DNA of 64,000 nucleotides from Phallusia mammillata (lineage: Eukaryota > Chordata > Ascidiacea > Phlebobranchia > Ascidiidae). Positions 24,747 to 33,600 of the stretch are shown piece after piece. How positions within the stretch are numbered: the stretch's first letter is position 1; each line of letters begins with the position of its first letter. A program made the position numbers and the translations under genes. The notes under the pieces were generated by a model. It saw only the letters and a list, made by a program, of their open reading frames with translations. It did not search any database and had not been told where the DNA came from. Location of the stretch: NCBI GenBank assembly GCA_003260075.1, contig QLIY01000118.1, forward strand, positions 62,001 to 126,000. Direction: 5' to 3'.

Positions 24747-25828
24747 TGTTTGCAATTAAAACCATAAGCTTAAACTAAGCTAATTGTGTAGGAAAGTGAA
24801 TTGGATCCTCATGATGATTCCATCCACCAAGCAGCAAGGAACTACTACCGAACTTCTCTCTCATCAAGCACAGATGTGTCACAAAACTGTGAAAGTCTAA
24901 ACAGCAGTATTCCTTCCACATCAAGGTTAATTTTTACATGATAGAATAAAAATTAATGTACACATGCCCTTTTTTGTTCTGTTTCTGTTTTTTTTTTTAC
25001 TTGGTTTCATAACATTATATTTTACACACACAAAAATTTCCTTTTGTCATTTTTAAGCAGGCACCATTATTTCAATATTGTTCAATATTATGCCGAGTGG
25101 TCTCAAATTATTATGATACACTTTTGATAATTTTTTTCACTTTGCTATGTTTGTTTTCCAGTGCAAAATATAAAGCAACTGAGGTGGAGCACATTTATGA
25201 TGATGTGGCAGGTATTTTGTGCAGAAATTACATTAAAATAATGATTTTTAAATATGATCATTGTTAGAAAAAAATAGATATATTAGTATCAGGTGTAGTG
25301 CCTTGAATATTTGTAGAAAGTATTTTTTTACCAAGGTAATGCTGGTTACAGAATTTATAGTCTGATACTTTTGCATTAGAGGTTTGATATTTTTTTACAT
25401 CGTGATACATTTTTTTAGATGATCAACCTTCATCATCATGTCATTCAAATTCCTTCAGGTGAGATTTCATGCATATGTTCTTACATCATCGCACAATAAA
25501 TTGTCCATTCAAGGAAATACCTTTTGAGATTGTACTAATTATGGGTCCCCTTCCCTGAAGGGGACACATATTGATTTTACTCAAATTGTTTTGTTTTTTT
25601 TTCTTTTTTTTTCTTCTTTTTTTTTTCTCCCCAAAGTCTTGTCCATTTTATGTNCGATGGCTAATATGGGACCCAATACAAAATACGCATAGGAAATATA
25701 TTTATGTTTTAAAATTGATCATAGTGTATATGCAAGGGCAATATGTGCTAAGCCACCCTTCTAGTTATTAAACATTGTTTTACAGTTCAACAGGAATCAC
25801 ATTTTACCACTCTGACTCTTCTTCATAA
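8458..25828 (+). CDS. KIND-FERM protein related to the N-terminal half of PTPN13/FRMPD2
   Basis: Exons: 8458-8593, 8869-9014, 9194-9442, 10417-10496, 10918-10994, 11153-11322, 11801-11969, 12167-12287, 12593-12725, 21431-21634 (allelic repeat 22097-22300), 22430-22570, 22857-22927, 23177-23828, 24244-24290, 24792-24925, 25162-25211, 25419-25458 and 25786-25828. Phases agree throughout once the 65-bp repeat inside 23177-23828 is removed. The KIND domain covers the first three exons (ANLHEILQVRGHPLKENELW, then VYSFGLTILWCAEYG). The FERM domain covers exons 7-13: an F1 lobe ending FALAYWE, an F2 lobe with FQLRVDLLDERITC and ALALQHEIGDY, and an F3/PH-like lobe with GIGPRGILVFDL. The tail is serine-rich and ends at a stop without PDZ or phosphatase domains. 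KIND domains are inactive kinase C-lobes that bind proteins; FERM domains link membranes to cytoskeleton. The first exon matches the very start of PTPN13, which supports the ATG. Intron 7 uses a GC donor. Confidence 0.8.
10580..10757. mobile_element. pogo/Tigger-type non-autonomous element
   Basis: A 178-bp element in an intron of the KIND-FERM gene. The ends are CAGTAAAACTAGGTTAAACC and the matching inverse GGTTTACTGTA, with a TA on each side (10578-10579 and 10758-10759). GGTTAA/TTAACC words repeat inward from both ends. Ends starting CAGTAAA with TA target duplications are typical of Tc1/mariner elements of the pogo group. There is no coding capacity. Confidence 0.7.
13471..20032 (-). CDS. 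ZU5-domain protein of unknown function, nested inside an intron of the KIND-FERM gene
   Basis: Eleven exons on the minus strand: 20032-19834, 19430-19237, 18232-17728, 17490-17233, 16529-16252, 15754-15597, 15334-15221, 15140-15003, 14618-14472, 14174-14105 and 13586-13471. Exon 3 contains a 131-bp allelic repeat around the G spacer at 18016-18025; removing it restores the frame, for 2046 nt or 681 residues plus stop. The N-terminus is lysine-rich (MGKSDKSKKKADKKKEAAAK), followed by a proline/glutamine-rich linker. A ZU5-like fold begins about residue 325 (VIGPEGGSIKCFGCSLEVP, then ALQAKSLFRLSVLDVGQVP). Later exons (VTFKLDTFGDVCAFHAS, RNLVMYIEAQDRSLCS, then a stretch starting EVPWENLWHPECIIR) look like a UPA-type beta module, as in UNC5, ankyrin and PIDD. 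I see no death domain or transmembrane segment. I do not recognise a named orthologue. The whole gene lies between host exons 9 and 10. Confidence 0.72.
14795..14890. repeat. SINE-like dispersed repeat, copy 1
   Basis: A core of the form AAGGTCT..CCAGTGCAGCTGGTGA..GAGATC recurs here, at about 33875-33970 and at about 47215-47290, in unrelated genes or spacers. This copy continues with GGCCATATGAGCTAAG and CTTGCGGCACTCCAG. I cannot assign the class; a short interspersed element is the simplest reading. Confidence 0.45.
16558..17018. mobile_element. hAT-type element in ZU5 gene intron, present as two allelic copies
   Basis: The left end is CAGGGGTTGGAAACC and the right end GTTGCCAATCCCTG (12 of 14 inverted match). 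The 8-bp flanks are AATTAAAT (16550-16557) and AATTAGAT (17019-17026), seven of eight identical. A G spacer at 16719-16728 separates two copies of the left half, so the true element is about 300 bp. Confidence 0.7.
18511..18885. mobile_element. hAT-type element, family of the 54107 copy
   Basis: The left end reads TATGGTTCGGCAACC and the right end TTGCCGACCACTG. The flanks GTATAGAG and GTTTAGAG (18886-18893) match at seven of eight. The interior (CTGGTTTGAAACTGAAA, CACCGGGCCTCG) matches in inverted form the element at 54107-54303. The G spacer at 18669-18678 and another copy of the right end at about 19098-19140 show that both alleles are present. Confidence 0.6.
20033..21430. other. upstream region of the nested ZU5 gene, within the host intron
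   Basis: This stretch separates the nested gene from host exon 10. It contains an allelic repeat around 20369-20378 (about 20270-20368 and 20379-20467). A possible untranslated first exon of the ZU5 gene may lie near 20520, where a minus-strand GTAAGT donor is visible. I see no further coding sequence. Confidence 0.35.
21431..22300 (+). repeat. allelic repeat containing FERM exon 10 twice
   Basis: Exon 10 of the KIND-FERM gene appears at 21431-21634 and 22097-22300, each 204 nt and flanked by the same intron sequence. The translations differ at one residue (VAAQ against VVAQ). A G spacer at 21879-21888 lies between them. Duplicated introns plus the spacer point to two haplotypes placed in tandem, not to exon duplication. 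Confidence 0.75.
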
Positions 25829-26625
25829 ATCATGTATGGAGTATTTTGCTGTCACAATTGTTGTTTGATGATGTTACCTTATATTACCTGACTGTGAAAC
25901 TTAAGTGTTGTTTGCTGTGTCTGGTAGTGTGTGAGTTTATACAGCGCATTGACTACTGTGAGATCAGTATTTTGTAGTTCATTATTATTATCTATTTACC
26001 TGCATTACAAATGGTTGCTTTTAATGGAATAGTAAAATTATGCATGGAACATTTATGAAAACTGTGCCTATGCATTGTACGGAAGAATTTTTACTTATAC
26101 CTACAACTCCTTTACCTACACAACCTTTTTGAGACAACATGACTTGTGTACAATCATAATTTCTAAACTGTGCCATTGTATCCACTAGAATCAGCACGAA
26201 CTGTGATAATGTGTTATATTTCAAAATGTCTTGTGTGTATAATATTTATGTACTGAACAGAAAAGAAATACAGCATATATTTTCAATATCTGTTGTTTTA
26301 TGAAACAGTGACTAAAATATAGACGAATCAGATCATTGGTCTTAGGGACAAGCCTGATATGTTTCGTAACCTTTGTTAGAAAAACAAAAAAAACAATGGC
26401 AGATTTATTTACTACAGAACAAACATTAATTCAGGAAGTCGAACCGCTAATTACTATTTACTAAAAACCCGAACCGCTAATCAAGGATGGCAGTACGGTA
26501 CGTATTGAATTGACCGTACCTCGTTACGTAGAGCGTACCGTAGCCTACCGTACGTTACCGGGCCGTATAGGTTTTCTGGTTAAATCCTATTAAACATTTT
26601 GCCCATGTATCCCGGGGATGATAAA

Positions 26626-26702
<77 letters not shown>

Positions 26703-27489
26703 TCGTACCTTGGAATAAACCAATCGGGAATCGGGATTAGGTTGGATACATTTTATGACATGCAGATGCACGTAAAGGAGAGGTGTCTAAACTCTAAACA
26801 AGCTGCCCCACTACAACCAGCTTATTCGAAATGAAAGGTTCATGTGTTTTCTACGATGGGCTCGTGCAGCGACAGTTTGTAATTCTCAACAGCATGTTTC
26901 TTAAAATCATTGCTGCGAAAGAGACAACAGCACTAGCTAGCTTTTTAACCATCCTGAGAATCAATTGCAAATGCCGAGTTATCTCTTGTCATGTGCGCGT
27001 TATAAAAATACGCCTACAGTGCGTGTAGACCAGTGGTTCCCAACCTTTTTTTAACGCGACCCAAATACATACCAACATTTTGTTTAGTGGTTTCTCGCGA
27101 CCCATGGTCATGCTATTTTAGTTGTATTTTGTCTGTAAATTATAGGAAAGCTTTTTGAAAATTTAAGAACACTATGCACGGACTTGAAAAGTAGTTTAAT
27201 CATAAACATTACTGCCAAGGTAGTGGTGTATATAGAATACATTGTGTAGACGTTTCGACAATCTGTACTGATGTACTGATGATGACAACAGAGACAACAG
27301 AGTACAGCGTACAGTCTATCAAAGTCAAGTAAGCTACCACCCAGACTCATAGTGTGTTGCATGTATTTATGCCACCTAACGGTATGAATTGAACAAAAAA
27401 TTCCCCGGACTTTCATGTTCACAGCTTGTTTCTCTGAAGAATCTCTCTGAGCTGAACTTCACTCTTCAAGCTAGAACTTTGAGTTGGAA
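25829..27489. other. spacer between the KIND-FERM gene and ATP23
   Basis: No gene is supported. The stretch 26488-26570 is rich in the words ACCGTA and TACGGT. A 76-base G run follows at 26626-26701. At 27031 a hAT-type left end (CAGTGGTTCCCAACC) begins, but I could not find a matching right end. The ATP23 promoter should lie just above 27490. Confidence 0.45.
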
Positions 27490-28242
27490 ATGGCCGAAGG
27501 AAGCTCAGAAGAAAGTTCTGGAAATAATTTAAGGGATTTCATGCAAAAGGATGTTGAATCGAGGAGATCCTACATGTGGTATGGGAAAGATATCAAAGCC
27601 GAAAACAAGAAAAACACACGCGCCTTGGTAAACAAAGTTTTGTCCTACGAGCATTCGTCTCCGTTCGTAAATATGCTTATGCTAGCCATGGCTAATTCTG
27701 GATGTGCCGTAAATCCTGATACACACATAGCAATTGAGGAATGTTATCCCAACACAAACGTACTTGGAGCATTTGACCCTTCCAATAATCAAATTGTGCT
27801 CTGTCAAAATCAATTTGCTAAACTGTACACAAAGAGGGGAAGATATCTGTCAATGACTTATTTGCTCAGTCATGAATTAATCCATGCTTTCGATCACTGC
27901 CGTGCGAAATCTGATGTTTACAACAATCCGACTCATTTGATGTGTACAGAAGTTAGAGCAGCAGCTCTTAGTGGACAGTGTATGCTCCAATACAACAAAA
28001 TAGATGCAAGCTTGTCAGGGTTAAGAGACTACCATAAGCAGTGCGTCCGCAAATATGCTCTTCTGTCATTTCGTGCTATGTTTCCTCAGTGGATTGATAG
28101 TGAAGCTTCTGCTCTACTGGATAAAGTGTTTCCATCTTGCTACAATGACCATGAACCTTTTGACCGCATGCCACTCACTATCAAACAAGCAGAACTATCC
28201 TACAAGGCATATCAAACAAGGCATAGATATTCTGTTAAATGA
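27490..28242 (+). CDS. ATP23: mitochondrial inner membrane metalloprotease ATP23, intronless
   Basis: A single open frame of 250 residues. I start at the ATG at 27490 (MAEGSSEESSG); an in-frame TTG two codons upstream is not needed. ATP23 is a zinc metalloprotease of the mitochondrial intermembrane space. In yeast it processes Atp6 and aids F0 assembly; in vertebrates it is also known as XRCC6BP1. The HEXXH zinc motif is HELIH at residues 128-132, followed by AFDHCRA as in the family. Other shared blocks are SGCAVN (70-75), GAFDPSNNQIVLCQN (93-107), EVRAAALSG and FPSCYNDHEPF near the end. Length agrees with animal orthologues (about 246). The gene is complete. The lack of introns contrasts with most neighbours and is shared with PPIL2 just downstream. 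Confidence 0.95.
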   Translation: MAEGSSEESSGNNLRDFMQKDVESRRSYMWYGKDIKAENKKNTRALVNKVLSYEHSSPFVNMLMLAMANSGCAVNPDTHIAIEECYPNTNVLGAFDPSNNQIVLCQNQFAKLYTKRGRYLSMTYLLSHELIHAFDHCRAKSDVYNNPTHLMCTEVRAAALSGQCMLQYNKIDASLSGLRDYHKQCVRKYALLSFRAMFPQWIDSEASALLDKVFPSCYNDHEPFDRMPLTIKQAELSYKAYQTRHRYSVK

Positions 28243-28275
28243 TTTAAATTTGCTACCATGCTTGTCTGCTTGTCT

Positions 28276-28533
28276 GCCAGTCTGCAGAGTGTAGCAGCTG
28301 CACATGCGATTTTTTTTGAAAAAAAAAATTTGCACCCCAATTTTGGTGGGTTGCACGCGGAAATTTCGCATGAAAGGCATTTAATTGTACTGCCTTGATC
28401 TCTTTTACTTGCTTTGCAACTGTTGAAATTGGCCTTGCACGCGAACTTACGGGTCGTGCACGGGTGCACGCGGGACATGTAGGTCCTGCACGCCCAAGAT
28501 CTCGTTGGGAACTGCCATGTTCTGCAGACTGGC
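28276..28533. mobile_element. inverted-repeat element between ATP23 and PPIL2
   Basis: The 258-bp element is bounded by a 13-bp perfect inverted repeat (GCCAGTCTGCAGA and TCTGCAGACTGGC). A further GCAG/CTGC pair lies just inside. The flanks TTGTCT at 28270-28275 and 28534-28539 look like a 6-bp target duplication. The interior is rich in GTGCACG words and has no coding potential. The superfamily is not clear. Confidence 0.65.
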
Positions 28534-28704
28534 TTGTCTGTGTGTTAAAACTGTCACAACTAAATAATTCATTTACTGTATGGTAATTTGATGTTTTGTT
28601 AATTTGAAACTGTAAACTGTTCTTAAACAAACTCTTATGTCATATTGTTTTCCAGAACTTGCAGAATTGACTTAAAATTACTGAGTTTTTTGTGAGACTT
28701 CAAC

Positions 28705-30255
28705 ATGGGTAAGCGTCAACATCAAAGTGACAAGATGTACATCACTGGAAAAGAGTGGGCAGCTTTTTATGGAGGCCATAAAAAGACTGTTGAAAATGCG
28801 GACTTTCGTCGATTGCCATTCTTTTGCTGCAGCATCTCCTTACAGCCTGTTGAAAACCCCATGTGTACCATAGAAGGTCATGTGTTTGATTTATTAAGCA
28901 TCGTGCCATGGTTAAAGAAGTATGGCACCAACCCTATCACTGGAAAGAAAATGGAAGCAAAGTCACTGGTGAAGATGACCTTCCACAAAAATGCTGATGG
29001 GAAGTACCATTGCCCTGTGTTGTTTAAGGTTTTCAATGAAAATACCCACATTGTTGCTATTGCTACTACAGGCAATGTCTACTGTTATGATGCAGTTGAG
29101 CAGTTGAACATTAAGCCCAAAAACTGGAGAGACCTCCTCACTGACAAAGCATTCACCCGGGCTGACATTATCACTATTCAAGACCCTTCCAATTTGGATA
29201 AGTTTAACTTGCAGAACTTTTACCACTTGAAGCATAACCAACAACTGCCAGACGCTGATTTGAAAGCAAAATCGGATCCAAAATATTACATGAAGAGCAC
29301 TAATGCTGAAACATCACAGACCCTTGATGAGCTTTACAAAAATTACAAGGGAGATGAAATCCTGAGAGAAAAGCCGGCAAAAAAGCAACCTAAGCTGGAC
29401 AAGTTTAATACTTCAAACTTTTCTACTGGAAAAGTTTCCGCTTCTTTTACATCCACTGCTCGTACGCCTGCCCTTGAGCAGGAGGTCAAAGTTCGTGAGA
29501 CAGATGCAGTAAGATATGATTATGTAAAGAAGAAGGGCTATGTCAGATTATGCACAAACCTTGGTGATCTAAACCTTGAATTGCAATGCGACATGGTACC
29601 GAAAACATGTGAAAATTTCATCAAGCTGTGCAAGAAAGGCTATTATGATGGCACAATATTTCACCGCCTGATTCGCAATTTTATGATTCAAGGTGGTGAC
29701 CCATCAGGAACTGGCCGGGGTGGTGAGTCTGCATGGGGTGAGCCATTCGCAGATGAGTTTCGCTCCAATTTATCTCACTCTGAGCGCGGGATCTTGAGCA
29801 TGGCCAACTCTGGCAAGAACACAAACAAGTCTCAGTTCTTCATCACATTTCGCTCATGCAAGCATTTAGATAGAAAACACACCATTTTCGGAAAGCTGGT
29901 TGGAGGACTTGCCACTCTCAGTAAGCTTGAAGCTGTGGAAACTGATAAAAAGACTGATATACCTTCCAAGAAAATTGTTTTGGAGCGTGCTCTTGTGTTT
30001 GTTGATCCATTTGAAGAGGCAGACGAAAAACTTGCTAACCTTAGGCAAGAGGAGATTGAAGCAAAACAGAAAGAAGAGGAAGAGCTGAGATCCACAAAAC
30101 GAGCGGCTGTCAAACCAAAAGTATTTAAAAAAGGAGTGGGAAAATACATAAACAGTGCTGTTACAAAGAACTTAAAGGATGATGTCATTCCAGTTGCAAA
30201 TCAAAAACGACAAACTAAACTTGGTTCTCAGTTAAATGATTTTAGTTCTTGGTAG
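28705..30255 (+). CDS. PPIL2: RING/U-box cyclophilin, PPIL2 orthologue, intronless
   Basis: A single frame of 516 residues; human PPIL2 has 520. PPIL2 (Cyp60/CYC4) is a nuclear spliceosome-associated protein with a U-box ubiquitin-ligase domain and a cyclophilin domain. The start MGKRQHQSDKMYITGKEWA matches the family from the first residue. The U-box lies at about residues 35-110 (CCSISLQPVENPMC, FDLLSIVPWLKKYGTNP). The cyclophilin domain lies at about 278-435 (CENFIKLCKKGYYDGTIFHR, IQGGDPSGTGRGGES, SMANSGKNTNKSQFFITF, KHTIFGKLVGG). The C-terminus ends GSQLNDFSSW, close to the conserved DFSSW end. No frame damage is visible. It follows ATP23 by about 460 bp on the same strand with an inverted-repeat element between them. 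Confidence 0.96.
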   Translation: MGKRQHQSDKMYITGKEWAAFYGGHKKTVENADFRRLPFFCCSISLQPVENPMCTIEGHVFDLLSIVPWLKKYGTNPITGKKMEAKSLVKMTFHKNADGKYHCPVLFKVFNENTHIVAIATTGNVYCYDAVEQLNIKPKNWRDLLTDKAFTRADIITIQDPSNLDKFNLQNFYHLKHNQQLPDADLKAKSDPKYYMKSTNAETSQTLDELYKNYKGDEILREKPAKKQPKLDKFNTSNFSTGKVSASFTSTARTPALEQEVKVRETDAVRYDYVKKKGYVRLCTNLGDLNLELQCDMVPKTCENFIKLCKKGYYDGTIFHRLIRNFMIQGGDPSGTGRGGESAWGEPFADEFRSNLSHSERGILSMANSGKNTNKSQFFITFRSCKHLDRKHTIFGKLVGGLATLSKLEAVETDKKTDIPSKKIVLERALVFVDPFEEADEKLANLRQEEIEAKQKEEEELRSTKRAAVKPKVFKKGVGKYINSAVTKNLKDDVIPVANQKRQTKLGSQLNDFSSW

Positions 30256-30600
30256 ATGATTGCAGTACTGTAATTGATTTTATTGCTGCCTTTCAATTGT
30301 GTACAGTTTTATTTTCTACTTCATGTAAAGACTTTCCTCATCAATGCAGGTTGCATTTTTTTTTAAATGAATTATATCAAAAAATACTTTTGTGAAAGAC
30401 AGACACTTTGTTTAGGGTTGCGGTTCCTAAAATATCAAAATTTGTCCATCCAAACATTAACTCAAATTTTGTCATGTTATTTGTAGGTTGTCCTACTTCA
30501 AAAAAAATTTAGTCTTTTTTAATTACCTCTTTGCTCTACTGAATAAGATGTAGTTGTGGAACAAACCTTTCTGTGCAACTGATAAAAAATACACTGGAAA

Positions 30601-33600
30601 ATGTCCACCTCTGCCAGCAGCTCCTATTGTTTTGAACTGGAAAAGAATCCTATAAGGTTTGACCCAGCCAGTGCAGTTACCAATGTTTTCTATGATGATT
30701 TAAATAGACAGGTGTGTATGCATAAAATTGATGGATCTTAACTGTGATATTGTCACTGTTTATTACTAACTTTTAATTTATTACGTTGATACTACATACA
30801 ATTCTTGGGCATTAGTCTATTTGTTTTTGATAAATTTTAAAGGTTTTTGCTGTACGATGCAGTGGTGAGACTGGTGTCACAGTAAAGGGACCAACAGAAA
30901 AATCATTTTTGACATTTCCGATCAAGAACAAGGGTCCGTTGATATCAATCAAATTTTCAGGCCAGCAGAAAGTGTTGGCTGTGCAGCGCAACGAAAAATC
31001 AGTGGTATTCTTTATTCAAATATTATTACCTTATTAAAGTGTTATACCCATTTTTCTGTTTTACATTTTTATTTATTTATTACCAATGTATTAGATATGT
31101 ATAGTGAATCATTATTAAAATTAGCCAATGAATGGTTCTGATATTTATTTTGCTTAGTGATCATCATCTAAGCTATTTAGGTGTTGAATGTAACAAAAGC
31201 ATCCAAAGCCACTAGTTTCCACATTTGTGTTATGTGTAATTTTTTTCCAGGAATTTTCAAACTTTGTTGATGGAACTACTGATCCAATTGAGTATTCACA
31301 AACTTGTAAGGTAAATAACAACTAGGCACTTATGTTTTATACCAGCCTAGCAGTTGTCAACCGTCAGTTTTCTGGTTCCAATTAGTGATGCACCGATGTT
31401 TCGGTTGGTCAAAACTTTACGGCTGAATATGCTGTTTTGCCAATGACTTTTTTAGTGTATAGTGTATAAACCTGGAACCTGTTAAGGGTTTGGTTCATTA
31501 CTGGTTTCAACCACTAGTTAAAATGCCTCTTAGATTTTGTGGATTTTTTATTGTTATATTTAAAGGTATAAAGGTCCACGACCCCATCAGTCAACTGGTT
31601 GCTTTTAAAATTATGTAGTGACCAACTAAGCATTTATTTTTAACTTGTTGTGTTGACATAAGCACATTATTTTGAAAATAATATTTTTGTGCTATCAGGG
31701 AAAAACAAACAAGATTATTACTTTTCATTGGATAAATCCTTTTGATATTGTATTTGTAACAGAACAGGGAATTGAATTTTATCAGGTAAGCCATATTTCT
31801 GTTAACAGTTTGTCAGAATAAACAGTTCATTAATGTTTTAAAATGCTTTGCAGGCCAATCTTGACCGACGTTTTTTGAAGTTTGTCAAAAGCTACCCAAT
31901 GACAGTCAACTGGGCAGTCTTTTCAGTAAGTTATCTTTTTGTGGCATTGTATTTTGATGTCATTAATAAACCTTTTCCCATTTTTAGCCTGAAGCTGGAT
32001 TGTTGCTTGCTTCCACATCAGACAAGGCAAACATGTTGGTACCTTTCTATTTTAATGTAAGTGTACACATTTTTTATTTGTCTCAGTTGAGAATGTTGAT
32101 CAACCATCTATGCCAGGGGCGGGCAACATACAGCCGGATCCGGCCCACGACGAGATTTTGAGCGGCCCGCAGACAGTTTCAGGTCTTACATGATAATGTG
32201 GCCCATGGCCACAATCTGCCACAATCCCCCACTACTTGCTTACTGCGTCAAATTTTAGTTGTAACGGACAGTAACGCTCCCCAATAGCAAAAAACTTCCC
32301 CGCCGTTTTACCACTGCACCATACATCCATTGTTATGACATAACTGCCAACTATGTGTGTGGCCTGCTTTCATCGTTTCCTTTGTTTCCACCTGTGTAGC
32401 CTAGTTTGTGTTTCAGCAGTATCTAAGGCTGTGGTGTATGCATTAAATTCGCTGTGGTGAATAATTTTATGTTATATCAGTTAGATTGTTTGGACTGTAA
32501 TGTATTTGTGATGTTCTTGAATGTATTTGGTTTAGGTGGTCAAAAATCCGTTTTCAATCACTGGATAAATACGCGATTAATGTATCGATTCAGGAATCCG
32601 GCCCGCCAAGTACTTCATTTTCCCATATCAGGCCTGCCGACTGGAGAAGTTGCCTGCCCCTGATCTATGCAAACAGATTTTAGAACTGTTTTCAGGACTT
32701 TTAGCCATTTTTTGAAAAGGATTTTTTGTCTACAGAATGGCCAAGTAACAAAACTTCATAAGTTTGAAGCTGACATCTGCAAAACTGCTCCAAGTCTAAA
32801 GTTGCAAGAAAGGGATGTCATCTTATTAAAATTGTAAGTTTTTGTTTCCAATCTATAAAAAATATGGCCCATTTTTGTGTGCTGTTTTGTTAAAGATATG
32901 TTGTTGAAGTCATCTATCCTCTTTACTTATAAAGAGTTTGTAATATTTTTTGTTGCACAGGTATGATAAATTGTACGCAGGAATATTGAAACATCCCCAG
33001 CCAAACTCAACTGAAAAGTGTCTGCTTTCTCTTTATCTTCTTCTTAAGTAAGTAAATATGTGTAGCTTTTCTATGTGGCACTGTGAATATTGATTAAACA
33101 TCCCTTTAATGGGGCACATTTCTTTGCTTGCTTTATATATTTTGTAGTCTAACTTTAAAATTGTGTAATGTTGTGGTTGCAAAAAGTGATCCATACTAAT
33201 TCAAAGTTATAGATTAATACCTGAAGTTATGCACTGTCAATTTTTATCTGGTTCACCCATTGGTTGAGCAAACGACCCACAAATGTAAAAAAAATCTGCT
33301 AGTGCATGACTTGAGTTTTATGCCTAGTTGTAGTTGTACATTGAGTTGTACATTGCATAGTACTAAAAATCGTTGTGTTACTTTGAGTTGACTTTTCTTC
33401 TAAATTTTGTGTGTGAACAACACTTCTTTTTAGAACACTTCTACCAACTACATAACTTTTTGCAAAAACGTTTATTGCTTTTTTATTTATTATACTGTTT
33501 ATGAAAATCAATACTCACAAATATATATTAACTTGGAAATGTCAGCCATTTGTCAGATTTCGTCCTTTTTCCTTTTTAGATATATATCATTAAGGATAGA

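Noticed and set aside
28253..28630. Minus-strand frame of 125 codons between ATP23 and PPIL2
   Set aside because: It lies over the inverted-repeat element and shows no domain; its open length is due to skewed composition.
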